Source of the DNA: RCIO01 sp965232405
GTDB taxonomy: Bacteria; Pseudomonadota; Alphaproteobacteria; Rhizobiales; Rhizobiaceae
Length of the DNA: 64,000 nucleotides
Direction of reading: 5' to 3'
Assembly: GCA_965232405.1 (NCBI GenBank)
Contig: OZ246966.1
Coordinates: forward strand, 434,001 to 498,000
Shown: piece after piece, positions 34,406 through 42,655 of the stretch
Position numbering within the stretch: the first letter of the stretch is position 1
Layout of the letters: each line of letters begins with the position of its first letter
Notes under the pieces: model-generated
Database searches by the model: none
What the model saw: the letters and a program-made list of their open reading frames with translations, nothing else
Told to the model about the DNA's origin: nothing
Translations under genes and position numbers: made by a program

Positions 34406-35550
34406 GCACTCCTGATCCGGGTCTGATACGGCCAGCGCGGGCTTGCCGGCACTTGCGGACCATAGCCGAGCCGCATCAGCATTTGCAGCGTCTCGCCGCT
34501 GCCAATCCCCAGCGTCTCGCGCATTCCGTCATAATGCGGCTTCATCTCCGGGAATTCCTGCAAAGCTTGGCTGATCGGATGCAGTCCGACCCCCAGCCCG
34601 GTGGCGGCAAGGTTCAGCCGCACATGGTCCCGGCCTGCATTGACCTGATCGGTCCGGCTGTTTCCCGGTCTCGTCAGCCACATGAAGGCCATCGCCGTAT
34701 CGAACGGCGCCTTCAACATGGGCATCTGCTGTGCAAACAGCGTCGAGTTCACGTCCAGCATGGCTTCTCGGTTCATGATGCCGGTGAGCGAAAGCGCCTC
34801 CATCATCGGCCCGCCAAGGTCGATGCCGTCCGGATTGGCCTCGATCTCGGCCTTGCCGATGCGCATCAGATCCACGCTTTCCTTCAGCGTGCGCGGCGTG
34901 AACAGTTCAGTCTCCAACGCCGCCCATGCCTGCCCGCGCAAGGTTTCGACGCGGTCTTCGTCATTCGTGTAGTCTGCCGTGCCCCACCGCGTCGCCGCGC
35001 CGATCTGGGCAAGGAGGGTTTCATCTACGCCACGCCCCGTGTCGAAGGGTTCCTTGCAGGAGCGCCGGTCGAGCACATGGGCAAACAGCGGATCGCGCGC
35101 AACATTGTCGTCGTGCTGAAACCGAAGCCGCGCCACCGGGCTCGCATCCAACATTGGTTGTGGTTCGCCATCGGGAAACAGCGTCACCTCGGTGCGCCAG
35201 CCATCTTCAGCCGCGGCTTGGACGAGCAGTTCGAGAAAACAACCGAGCCCGATGGTGATCTGCCGATCGAACGGGTCGGTTTCGGGCAGCCGCCGCTCCA
35301 GATCGCAATAGAGCGTGATTTCGTCATCGACCGAAAGGTCCGCCAGCCAGGGCTGCCGGTTGTGCGGATTGGGCGCCAGCACGGCATAGGAAAGCGCCCT
35401 GCGCCGCGGCTCCGTTTCGCCGCTGCCGGCCACTTCCCAGGGAACGCGCGCCCGCGCCGGGTCGCGCGTCATCGCCCATGCTCCGGCGCCGCCGGCAGCC
35501 ACAATCACCCCGCCGCCAATCAATGCCAGAAACTTCCGCCTGTTCGTCAT
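34402..35550 (-). CDS. Tat-exported nitroreductase-like (Acg-type) flavoprotein
   Basis: A 382-residue protein. The N-terminus MTNRRKFLALIGGG is a twin-arginine signal with a hydrophobic stretch to about residue 27. The rest resembles Acg-family FMN proteins, degenerate nitroreductases: RRALSYAVLAPNPHNRQPW near residue 50, FDRQITIGLGCFLELLVQAA, and LAATGLGVGLHPISQALQEF with a C-terminal LMRLGYGP. Acg proteins bind FMN, but their substrates are unclear. Folding before Tat export fits a cofactor-bearing enzyme. It is co-transcribed with a marR gene. Confidence 0.82.
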   Translation of the reverse strand: MTNRRKFLALIGGGVIVAAGGAGAWAMTRDPARARVPWEVAGSGETEPRRRALSYAVLAPNPHNRQPWLADLSVDDEITLYCDLERRLPETDPFDRQITIGLGCFLELLVQAAAEDGWRTEVTLFPDGEPQPMLDASPVARLRFQHDDNVARDPLFAHVLDRRSCKEPFDTGRGVDETLLAQIGAATRWGTADYTNDEDRVETLRGQAWAALETELFTPRTLKESVDLMRIGKAEIEANPDGIDLGGPMMEALSLTGIMNREAMLDVNSTLFAQQMPMLKAPFDTAMAFMWLTRPGNSRTDQVNAGRDHVRLNLAATGLGVGLHPISQALQEFPEMKPHYDGMRETLGIGSGETLQMLMRLGYGPQVPASPRWPYQTRIRSA

Positions 35551-35565
35551 CGCACTTACTCCTAT

Positions 35566-35602
35566 GGTTTGATGTCAAACCATATAGTTTGACGTTGAAC
35601 CA
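35566..35602. promoter_or_regulatory. Operator-like palindromes upstream of the nitroreductase-marR operon
   Basis: ggtttga-tg-tcaaacc (35566-35581) is a perfect 7-bp inverted repeat. A weaker related dyad (agtttgacgttgaacca) follows at 35586-35602, in phase at about two helical turns. They lie just upstream of the operon that encodes a MarR protein, where an autoregulatory MarR operator is expected. The divergent uvrD gene is 84 bp away. Confidence 0.65.
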
Positions 35603-35685
35603 TTTGCAACGGGCAACGTGTGCGCACTTCAGCAGTGTCACGGCGATTGCTGGTCTTTCGGCCCCGAATCGCTACATTCAGGCAA

Positions 35686-38292
35686 ATGTCCAGCGTTCAC
35701 GATCAGTCGCCTGTACCAGCCGACGGCGAAGGCAGCGCGCCCGCACCTGGCGGCAGCGGGTTGGCAGCGCGCGTCATGGCCCAGCGTCAGGCCCGCGCGC
35801 CTGATTACATGGCAGGCCTCAACCCTGAGCAGCGGCAGGCGGTGGAAACCACGGAAGGCCCGGTTCTGGTTCTGGCGGGTGCTGGCACCGGCAAGACCCG
35901 GGTGCTGACCACCCGCATAGCCCATATCCTCGCCACCGGCCGCGCCTACCCTTCGCAGATCCTCGCGGTCACCTTCACCAACAAGGCCGCGCGGGAGATG
36001 AAGTCTCGCATCGGCATGTTCGTCGGCGAGGCGATCGAAGGCATGCCCTGGCTCGGCACCTTCCACTCTATCGGCGTGAAGATCCTGCGCCGCCACGCCG
36101 AGCTGGCGGGGCTGAAATCAGGCTTCACCATTCTCGACACCGACGACCAGATCAGGCTGATCAAGCAGCTCATCCAGGCCGAGGGTCTGGATGACAAGCG
36201 CTGGCCTGCGCGCCAGTTCGCGCAGATCATCGACGGCTGGAAGAACAAGGGGTTTGGCCCGAAAGAAATACCGGAGGGCGATGCCCGCGCGGCGATGAAC
36301 GGCAAGGGCCGCGAGATGTACCAGGCCTATCAGGACCGGCTGGCCACGCTGAACGCCACCGATTTCGGCGATCTTCTCCTGCACCCCATCCGCATCTTCC
36401 GCGAAAACCACGACGTGCTGGCGGAGTACCACCGACGCTTCAAATACATCCTCGTCGACGAGTACCAGGACACCAACACCGCGCAGTATCTGTGGCTGCG
36501 CCTGATCGCGCAAAGGCCCGAACAAAAGAGCGGAGTTCCGGCCGAAGGCCGCAAGGACGACCGTCCGTCCGAGCCAATGCGAGGCCCCCGCGGAGCCGGT
36601 GAGCGAAGCGAACTCGGCGCGAGCGAGAACAAAAGGCAGCAAATCAACATTTGCTGTGTCGGCGATGATGACCAGTCGATCTATGGCTGGCGCGGCGCGG
36701 AGGTGGACAACATCCTGCGCTTCGAGAAGGATTTCCCCGGCGCCACCGTCATCCGCCTGGAGCGCAATTACCGCTCCACCGCGCATATCCTTGGCGCGGC
36801 GTCCCATCTCATCGCCCATAACGAGGGCCGTCTCGGCAAGACGCTGTTCACCGAACAGCCCGATCCCGACGATGCGCTGGTCAAGGTCCATGCCTCCTGG
36901 GATTCGGAGGAGGAAGCCCGCGCCGTCGGCGACGAGATCGAGGCCGCGCAGCGCAAGGGCGAGAACCTCAACGACATGGCGATCCTTGTCCGCGCCTCGT
37001 TCCAGATGCGCGAATTCGAGGACCGTTTCGTCACGCTGGGGCTCAACTATCGTGTCATCGGCGGCCCGCGCTTTTACGAGCGCATGGAGATACGCGACGC
37101 GATGGCCTATTTCCGCGTCGTGGCGCAGGGCGCCGACGATCTCGCCTTCGAGCGCATCGTCAATACGCCCAAGCGCGGGCTCGGCGAAGCCACCATCCGG
37201 CAGGTGCATGACGCGTCCCGTGCGCTCGGCGTACCGATGCTGGAGGCCGCCGCCACGCTGGCCGAGAGCGACGAGCTGAAGCCCAAGCCGCGCGCGGCAC
37301 TCCGCGAAGTGGCGGCCAATTTTGCCCGCTGGCAGTCGCTCATCGACACCACCCCGCACACCGAACTCGCTGAGATCATCCTGGAGGAGTCCGGCTACAC
37401 CGACATGTGGAAGAACGACCGCTCGGCGGAAGCGCCCGGCCGGCTCGACAACCTCAAGGAGCTGATCCGCTCCATGGAGGAGTATGAATCCCTGCGCGGC
37501 TTCCTGGAGCATGTCGCGCTGGTCATGGATGCCGAGCAGAACGAGGAGATGGACGCCGTCTCCATCATGACGCTGCATTCGGCCAAGGGGCTGGAGTTCG
37601 GCACCGTGTTCCTGCCCGGCTGGGAGGAAGGCCTGTTCCCGCACCAGCGCGCGCTGGACGAAGGCGGCCGCTCGGGGCTGGAGGAAGAGCGTCGCCTCGC
37701 CTATGTCGGCCTGACCCGCGCCAAGCGCAATCTGCACATCTGGTTCGCCTCAAACCGCCGCATTCACGGCCTGTGGCAGTCGACCATCCCGTCGCGTTTC
37801 ATGGACGAGCTGCCCGAAGCCCATGTCGAGGTGGCCGACGAAAGCGCCTCCTATGGCGGATACAACGCCCCATCGGGCGGCAGCTTCGGCCGCCGCAACC
37901 CCTATGGCGCCTCGCGCTTCGACGAGCAGCAATCGAGCTTTTCCAACACCTACGCCACGCCCGGCTGGCAGCGCGCTCAGGCCAACCGCACCGAGGCGAC
38001 CGACCGCAACTGGGGTTCGCGCTCCGGCCAGACTGTGGAACGAATCGGTTACGGCGAGGTCGATTCAGGCTATGGCGCCGGCCGAGGCTCGGTGAAAAGC
38101 CGCACCATCGAGGGCGAGCTGGTGGCGAAATCCGTGTCCGACACACCGTCCGCCTTCACCGTCGGCGACCGGGTCTTCCATCAGAAATTCGGCAATGGCA
38201 ACATCGCCGCGATCGACGGCAACAAGCTCACCATCGACTTCGACAAGGCCGGCCGCAAGAAGGTGCTGGACGGGTTCGTGACCGGGGTCTGA
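35686..38292 (+). CDS. uvrD: UvrD/PcrA-type DNA helicase with in-frame insert
   Basis: An 868-residue SF1A helicase. Motifs: GLNPEQRQAVE and LVLAGAGTGKTRVLTTRIA (Walker A, about residues 65-75), YILVDEYQDTNTAQYLW (Walker B), CVGDDDQSIYGWRGAE (motif III), VIRLERNYRS, LHSAKGLEFGTVFLPG and AYVGLTRAKRNLHIW. It unwinds DNA 3'-5' in nucleotide excision and mismatch repair. Between IAQRP and INICCVGDDDQ about 40 extra residues (Arg/Gly/Glu/Pro-rich) are inserted. The C-terminus has a Ser/Gly-rich linker and a PcrA-like tail VGDRVFHQKFGNGNI. The ATG at 35686 avoids the operator region. Confidence 0.95.
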   Translation: MSSVHDQSPVPADGEGSAPAPGGSGLAARVMAQRQARAPDYMAGLNPEQRQAVETTEGPVLVLAGAGTGKTRVLTTRIAHILATGRAYPSQILAVTFTNKAAREMKSRIGMFVGEAIEGMPWLGTFHSIGVKILRRHAELAGLKSGFTILDTDDQIRLIKQLIQAEGLDDKRWPARQFAQIIDGWKNKGFGPKEIPEGDARAAMNGKGREMYQAYQDRLATLNATDFGDLLLHPIRIFRENHDVLAEYHRRFKYILVDEYQDTNTAQYLWLRLIAQRPEQKSGVPAEGRKDDRPSEPMRGPRGAGERSELGASENKRQQINICCVGDDDQSIYGWRGAEVDNILRFEKDFPGATVIRLERNYRSTAHILGAASHLIAHNEGRLGKTLFTEQPDPDDALVKVHASWDSEEEARAVGDEIEAAQRKGENLNDMAILVRASFQMREFEDRFVTLGLNYRVIGGPRFYERMEIRDAMAYFRVVAQGADDLAFERIVNTPKRGLGEATIRQVHDASRALGVPMLEAAATLAESDELKPKPRAALREVAANFARWQSLIDTTPHTELAEIILEESGYTDMWKNDRSAEAPGRLDNLKELIRSMEEYESLRGFLEHVALVMDAEQNEEMDAVSIMTLHSAKGLEFGTVFLPGWEEGLFPHQRALDEGGRSGLEEERRLAYVGLTRAKRNLHIWFASNRRIHGLWQSTIPSRFMDELPEAHVEVADESASYGGYNAPSGGSFGRRNPYGASRFDEQQSSFSNTYATPGWQRAQANRTEATDRNWGSRSGQTVERIGYGEVDSGYGAGRGSVKSRTIEGELVAKSVSDTPSAFTVGDRVFHQKFGNGNIAAIDGNKLTIDFDKAGRKKVLDGFVTGV
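36520..36635. repeat. Repeat-like insert within uvrD, flanked by gaacaaaag direct repeats
   Basis: The segment codes for the extra residues between the helicase Walker B region and motif III. It is bounded by two copies of gaacaaaag (36520-36528 and 36627-36635). The inside is rich in short palindromic bits (cggccgaaggccg). The copies are 107 bases apart, not a multiple of three, so simple excision between them would break the frame. Confidence 0.5.
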
Positions 38293-38451
38293 GCGCGAAC
38301 GCGGCGGCGAACGGCCTGCGAGCGAAAAGAAGCGATCACAATTTCGTGGTGCCGGTTTACCGCCTGTGACCGCCGCCCCAATTCATCCGGCATCGCAAAC
38401 ACGCTAGTTTCACCCATTATCGGCAACAGACGCATGGATGGAGAGAGCAAC

Positions 38452-38931
38452 ATGGCCGAATTCGACCGCCGAACCCTCCTCGCAGGCGGCCTTGTCACTA
38501 TGTCCGGCATGGCCGGCCTCGTCGTGCCCGCCCGCGCTGCGGGCCTCGCACCCACACCCACCATGCGCGGCGGCGCCAACAACTATCTGCCCGGCGCGCC
38601 AGTCGTCGAGCGCATCGGCGGCGGCGGCTTCTGGATGTCGGGCACCGTTCGCCGCGCCGGCGACGGTGCGCCGCTTGCCGGCCAGCGCATCCAGATCTGG
38701 GCGCACACGACGGAAGGCCACGAGCGCGACCCCCACAGCCACGGCGCAACGCTGACCGACGAAAACGGCGTGTTCCGGCTGGAGATGCCGCAGATCGTTC
38801 CCGCCTTCGGCCAGCCGCACGGCCACCTCGCCTATGACAGTGGCGACTTCGAAACCGTCTTCCTGCGGCCGGTCATGAAAAGCGCCAGGGATACCAGCCT
38901 GGAGGCGCATTTCGTCCTTCAGCCGGCCTGA
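38452..38931 (+). CDS. Tat-exported intradiol dioxygenase-like protein
   Basis: A 159-residue protein. FDRRTLLAGGLVTMSGMAGLVVPARA is a twin-arginine signal (residues about 4-32). The mature part has a beta-sandwich pattern: GGGFWMSGTVRRAGDGAPLAGQRIQIWAHT, then GHERDPHSHGATLTDENGVFRLEMP and FGQPHGHLAY. This resembles the core of intradiol (protocatechuate-type) dioxygenases. It is much shorter than true enzymes (about 200-300 residues), and the full Tyr/His iron ligand set is not obvious. A GGAGAG site eight bases upstream selects the ATG at 38452. It is followed after nine bases by a ferric-reductase-like membrane gene. Confidence 0.65.
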   Translation: MAEFDRRTLLAGGLVTMSGMAGLVVPARAAGLAPTPTMRGGANNYLPGAPVVERIGGGGFWMSGTVRRAGDGAPLAGQRIQIWAHTTEGHERDPHSHGATLTDENGVFRLEMPQIVPAFGQPHGHLAYDSGDFETVFLRPVMKSARDTSLEAHFVLQPA

Positions 38932-38940
38932 CCCGGCTTC

Positions 38941-39606
38941 ATGCCTTCAAGCCGCGCGATCCTGATCTGGGCCGCACTGGCCACAGCACTCATCGTGCCC
39001 CTCGCCTTCGCCGCGTCGAGCGAGCTTCTGGCCTGGCGAAGCCCGGTCTACATCGCAGCCGGTCTGGCCGGCGTGATCGCGCTCTGCCTTGCGCTTATCC
39101 AGCCATTGCTGGCCGGCGGGCATCTCCCGGGCCTGCTACTTCTGCGCAGCCGCAAGGTTCATCGCATTGTCGGACCTGTTCTGGTCGCGGCAGTCGTGGT
39201 CCATGTTGCTGGGCTCTGGATCACCAGCCCGCCCGACGTCATTGACGCGCTTCTGTTCCGCTCGCCCACGCCCTTCTCGGCCTGGGGCGTCGCTGCCATG
39301 TGGGCGCTGTTCGCCACAGCCATGCTGGCGGCGCTCAGACGCCGGCTGCGCCTCTCGCCGCGTGTCTGGCGCGTCGCCCACACCTCGCTGGTTGGCGTGG
39401 TCGTTGTGGGCGGCGTGGTTCATGCCTTGCTGATCGAGGGAACGATGGAAATCTGGTCGAAGGCAGCGCTCTGCGCGCTGGTTCTCGCAGCCACAGCGGC
39501 TGCAATCGCCGATCCCTGGCTGCGGGCCCGGCGGCGGCGACAGCCGGTATCCGCGCCGGCGTCCCTGACGCGCGACGAGCCCGAGCGTAGCCGCCACGAA
39601 GTTTGA
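38941..39606 (+). CDS. Ferric-reductase-like haem membrane protein
   Basis: A 221-residue protein with about six membrane helices. Paired His residues that could bind two b haems lie in RKVHRIVGPVLVAAVVVHVAG and WRVAHTSLVGVVVVGGVVHALL. This is the ferric-reductase transmembrane domain pattern without the FAD/NAD domains. The C-terminal tail is Arg-rich. It probably passes electrons across the inner membrane to an exported partner. The upstream dioxygenase-like protein, nine bases away, is the obvious candidate. Confidence 0.75.
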   Translation: MPSSRAILIWAALATALIVPLAFAASSELLAWRSPVYIAAGLAGVIALCLALIQPLLAGGHLPGLLLLRSRKVHRIVGPVLVAAVVVHVAGLWITSPPDVIDALLFRSPTPFSAWGVAAMWALFATAMLAALRRRLRLSPRVWRVAHTSLVGVVVVGGVVHALLIEGTMEIWSKAALCALVLAATAAAIADPWLRARRRRQPVSAPASLTRDEPERSRHEV

Positions 39607-39660
39607 CGCAACAGGCCCGATTGCGCAGTTTCCGCCTCGGCGGAACGAATCGGGGGCTCC

Positions 39661-40551
39661 ATGACTGGCGGTTTCAGAAAATCCCTGCGTGACTGGCTGG
39701 ACGCCCGTTTGGGCGCGGCCAGCACTACCGTGGTGTGCACCGCCGTCTATGCGCTGGCGCTCGCCATCGCCGCATGGGCCACAGACCTCGCCGGCCATCC
39801 CATGCTGGCCGTGCTCGCCGGCATGGTGGCGGCCACGGCAATCGTCTTCGCCTTCGCCACGCTTCTGGGCAATGCCTCGGTCTACGATCCGTTCTGGAGC
39901 GTTGCGCCACCCTTCGTGCTGTTGTGGCTGCTTACGGCCGGGGACGAAACAGGCATCCGCACGACTGTCGTCTCCGCCGCCGTCCTGTTCTGGTCCATCC
40001 GCCTCACAACCAACTGCCTGGTCCGCTGGCCAAGGCTGAAAGAGGAAGACTTCCGATATGGCGACCTGCGCGCCAAGACCGGGCGTTTCTTCCCGCTGGT
40101 CAATCTGGCCGGCATCGAGATGTTCCCGACCCTACTGGTCTTCCTCGGCTGCCTGCCGCTATTCGCCGTCACCTCATCCGACAGCCCGCCGGGCTGGCTC
40201 GACCTTGCCGCAACCATCCTCGTCGTTGCGGCAATCGCCGTCGAGACCATCGCCGACTGGCAGCTGCGCACCCACAAGCGCTCCGGCAACAAGCAGATCC
40301 TCACCACAGGTGTGTGGGGCTGGTCGCAGCATCCCAACTATCTGGGCGAGATCGCCTTCTGGTGGGCGCTGTTCCTGTTCGGGCTCGCCGCCGACGCACC
40401 GCTCTGGACCGGCATCGGCGCGCTCGCCATGACGGCTTTGTTCTGGTTCGTATCCATCCCGCTGATGCTGGCCCGCAAACGCGCAAGGCACCCCGGCTAT
40501 GACAAGGCGGTCAAGGGGATCGCCGTGCTGATGCCGGGCGTGGGGCGGTGA
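39661..40551 (+). CDS. DUF1295 (steroid 5-alpha-reductase-like) membrane protein
   Basis: A 296-residue polytopic membrane protein. SVYDPFWSVAPPF, RLTTNCLVRWPRLKEEDFRYGDLRAKTG and the C-terminal signature THKRSGNKQILTTGVWGWSQHPNYLGEIAFWWALFLFGL are typical of DUF1295 proteins, related to isoprenylcysteine methyltransferases and sterol reductases. The QHPNY region binds NADPH or SAM in relatives. Its substrate is unknown. It follows the ferric-reductase-like gene by 54 bp and may share its operon. Confidence 0.85.
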   Translation: MTGGFRKSLRDWLDARLGAASTTVVCTAVYALALAIAAWATDLAGHPMLAVLAGMVAATAIVFAFATLLGNASVYDPFWSVAPPFVLLWLLTAGDETGIRTTVVSAAVLFWSIRLTTNCLVRWPRLKEEDFRYGDLRAKTGRFFPLVNLAGIEMFPTLLVFLGCLPLFAVTSSDSPPGWLDLAATILVVAAIAVETIADWQLRTHKRSGNKQILTTGVWGWSQHPNYLGEIAFWWALFLFGLAADAPLWTGIGALAMTALFWFVSIPLMLARKRARHPGYDKAVKGIAVLMPGVGR

Positions 40552-40629
40552 AACCCTCGGCGACCATGCTAGCTCTAATGTAGGCGCACGACAGTACTGG
40601 TTTGACTCGGCCCGTGCCGGGCGCGATGC

Positions 40630-40767
40630 TACCTTGCCGAGTTCGATTTCCGCCACAACAATCGCGTCGCACTAGGCACCGACGATGCTGCCTGTGCCAT
40701 CAATGCCCTTGCAGGCATGGCCGGAAAGCGGCTTATGTACCGGGACTCGTTCGCGGGTTGGCTCTAG
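40630..40767 (+). pseudogene. IS1595-family (ISXO2-like) transposase, C-terminal remnant
   Basis: An open frame of 45 codons and a stop reads YLAEFDFRHNNRVALGTDDA, then LAGMAGKRLMYRD. This is the C-terminal end of ISXO2-like DDE transposases. The upstream 70 bases lose the homology in all frames I tried, so only the tail survives. It marks an old insertion or recombination boundary immediately before the lower-GC two-gene module. Confidence 0.65.
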
Positions 40768-40786
40768 TCAAGTGGTGGTGCGATTG

Positions 40787-41593
40787 ATGGCTACCGACGA
40801 CAATATCACCCTTGTGATTGAGGGTTTACCCGAAGACGATGGTCAAGTGCGCCTGGCCGCCTTTTTGTCTGAGCTCCAGAACCTGAGCGCTACGCTTGGT
40901 CGTCTTGACCGCGACGCAAATGACGGCAGAGCCGCCAGCTATTTTCGTATCGCAGAGCTGTCGTATAACAGCCCGGCGCGCGTGACTATCGACCCGCACC
41001 CTCTGCCGGGCCAGCCTCCTACAGGCATGATCGTAATTGAGAGCTTGCAACGTATTTCCACGGCCCTCACGAATGGCGATGATTTGTTCGACCTTGATGC
41101 GGAATTGCTTGGAGACATACGGAACCTAGCGCGGCCGGTCGGCACGACTGTGAAGAGCGCAACTTTGCTCTTCAACGACAACCAAATTGACCTGACGCCT
41201 CAAGTGGTCAGTCGCGTTGATGCGGCGCTCGCGGTCGATGACGAGTGCGAAGGATCCCTTCAGGGCAACTTGGAACAGATCAATCTTCATCTCGGGGCAA
41301 ACACGTTTCAAATCTATCCAGATGTGGGGCCGAAAAAGGTAGCCTGCCATTTTCCAGTTCGTCTGTATGACGATGCCGTTTCCGCAGTGGGGCGCAAAGT
41401 GGAAGTCTTTGGTACGCTTCGCTACCGAGCCAGAACCAATTTCCCACACCAGATCGAAGTCACGAGCATTGATGCATTTCCGCCTGAATCTGACCTACCT
41501 GATTGGGACGATTTGCGAGGACGCGCACCGGACGCGACTGGCGGTTTGAGTTCGGAAGCGTTTGTACGGGAGTTGCGTGATGGCTGGCGCTAG
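40787..41593 (+). CDS. Unknown protein encoded with a PIN-domain nuclease (possible antitoxin/partner)
   Basis: A 268-residue soluble protein that I do not recognise. It begins MATDDNITLVIEGLPEDDGQ, has a mixed alpha/beta first half (FLSELQNLSATLGRLDRDA, ARVTIDPHP) and a second half with the beta-barrel look of an OB-like fold (GSLQGNLEQINLHL, FQIYPDVGPKKVACHFP, VSAVGRKVEVFGTLRYR). The tail ends SEAFVRELRDGWR. It overlaps the PIN-domain gene by 14 bases, implying coupled translation. Base composition drops here relative to neighbours. By context it may be the antitoxin or specificity partner of the nuclease. The ATG at 40787 was chosen because the upstream part reads through the transposase remnant. 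Confidence 0.65.
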   Translation: MATDDNITLVIEGLPEDDGQVRLAAFLSELQNLSATLGRLDRDANDGRAASYFRIAELSYNSPARVTIDPHPLPGQPPTGMIVIESLQRISTALTNGDDLFDLDAELLGDIRNLARPVGTTVKSATLLFNDNQIDLTPQVVSRVDAALAVDDECEGSLQGNLEQINLHLGANTFQIYPDVGPKKVACHFPVRLYDDAVSAVGRKVEVFGTLRYRARTNFPHQIEVTSIDAFPPESDLPDWDDLRGRAPDATGGLSSEAFVRELRDGWR

Positions 41594-42098
41594 TCCCGTG
41601 TACTACTGGGACACCTGTCTGTTCCTCGCGTGGCTCAATGATGAGCCGAGAAAATCGGGCGAAATGGACGGCGTGCGCGAAGTGATCGCCCGTCACAAAC
41701 GGCGTGAAGTAAAATTAATTACCTCCACGCTCACCCGCGTCGAAGTATTACAATCGAGGATTCCAGTCGGCGTAGGCAATAGCTTCACCGACTTGATCAA
41801 GCGAATGACACAGTTGGGTATCGACACCAAAATTGCAGGGCTAGCGCACGACTTGCGGGACTATTACGTAGCCAACGCCGCAGCGCACGGCGGAAAAACT
41901 CTATCGACCCCAGATGCGATTCATCTCGCGACGGCGATTCATTATCGGGCCGATGAATTTCACACGTTCGACAATGATGGCAGCGCAAAAAGTCTAGGGC
42001 TGCTGCCGTTGTCTGGCGATGTCGGTGGACATAGGCTGAAAATATGCAAACCGGAGGCGAAAAGTCCGCAACTCGATCTCAAAAAGCCGGGCAAATAA
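41580..42098 (+). CDS. PIN-domain nuclease (possible toxin)
   Basis: A 172-residue PIN-domain protein. The acidic residues expected for Mg2+-dependent RNA cleavage are visible: Asp in YYWDTCLFLAWLND, Glu in TRVEVLQS, Asp in LSTPDAIHLATAI and Asp in FHTFDNDG. It starts inside the preceding gene (14-base overlap). Unlike VapC it follows a large 268-residue partner rather than a small DNA-binding antitoxin. GC content is low (about 47% over 41701-41760 by hand count). The Lys-rich tail (SPQLDLKKPGK) is unusual. RNA target unknown. Confidence 0.8.
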   Translation: MAGASPVYYWDTCLFLAWLNDEPRKSGEMDGVREVIARHKRREVKLITSTLTRVEVLQSRIPVGVGNSFTDLIKRMTQLGIDTKIAGLAHDLRDYYVANAAAHGGKTLSTPDAIHLATAIHYRADEFHTFDNDGSAKSLGLLPLSGDVGGHRLKICKPEAKSPQLDLKKPGK

Positions 42099-42120
42099 TG
42101 AAACCAAAGAAGTCGGTTAA

Positions 42121-42384
42121 GTGAGCGCGGAGTACCATGTCGTCCGTGACTGGAAGGTAGTTCCGGCTGCTCTCATCTGCGCGTTCGCCCTATCAGCATG
42201 TGGCCCTGATCCTGAGGAGCGTGCCGACGTTGGATACGATGACGGCTATGCTGTCGGATACAATACGACCTGCAAGATACGGGCGACCCTCATTGAGGGC
42301 GACTGGGATAACGAAGACTACGCCGAAGCTTATGAACTTGGTTATGCAGACGGCGCTGCTGCCTGCAAATCTGGACAGGATTGA
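42121..42384 (+). CDS. Small lipoprotein of unknown function
   Basis: An 87-residue protein starting with GTG. A hydrophobic signal ends in the lipobox-like FALSAC (residues about 22-27), so Cys27 is probably lipidated. The mature part, GYDDGYAVGYNTTCKIRATLIEGDWDN with YELGYADG at the end, has the repeated Gly-Tyr-Asp pattern of a small conserved alphaproteobacterial lipoprotein family. Two further Cys residues may form a disulphide. It follows the PIN gene by 22 bases but is probably part of the ordinary genome. Confidence 0.7.
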   Translation: MSAEYHVVRDWKVVPAALICAFALSACGPDPEERADVGYDDGYAVGYNTTCKIRATLIEGDWDNEDYAEAYELGYADGAAACKSGQD

Positions 42385-42655
42385 GCCCTGATCAATATCT
42401 AATCTGTTTGGGAAGTATATGATCGCCAACGGTTTGGCTTTGCAAGCGTACGAACGCCAGAAGCCATGGCGGAGCGCAGCCCAGCAATGAGGGCGGTGGT
42501 AGCCGCAGTTTATTGCGGACGCCTCGTGGAAAAATTCTCCCCGCCGCTCCCGCCAACCCTCTGGCCCCGCTCACTATTCCTCACTCGCTGCCCACTTTTC
42601 TATCCCCGCCGCCCAAACCTTCCCCACAATGCCCGCCGGTCAACGCGAGGCGGAC

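Noticed and set aside
36520..36635. Transposon target-site duplication around the uvrD insert
   Set aside because: The two gaacaaaag copies are 107 bases apart, not a multiple of three, so removing one unit would not restore the reading frame.
36118..37737. 539-codon minus-strand frame opposite uvrD
   Set aside because: The sense strand carries all helicase motifs; the opposite frame is composition-driven.
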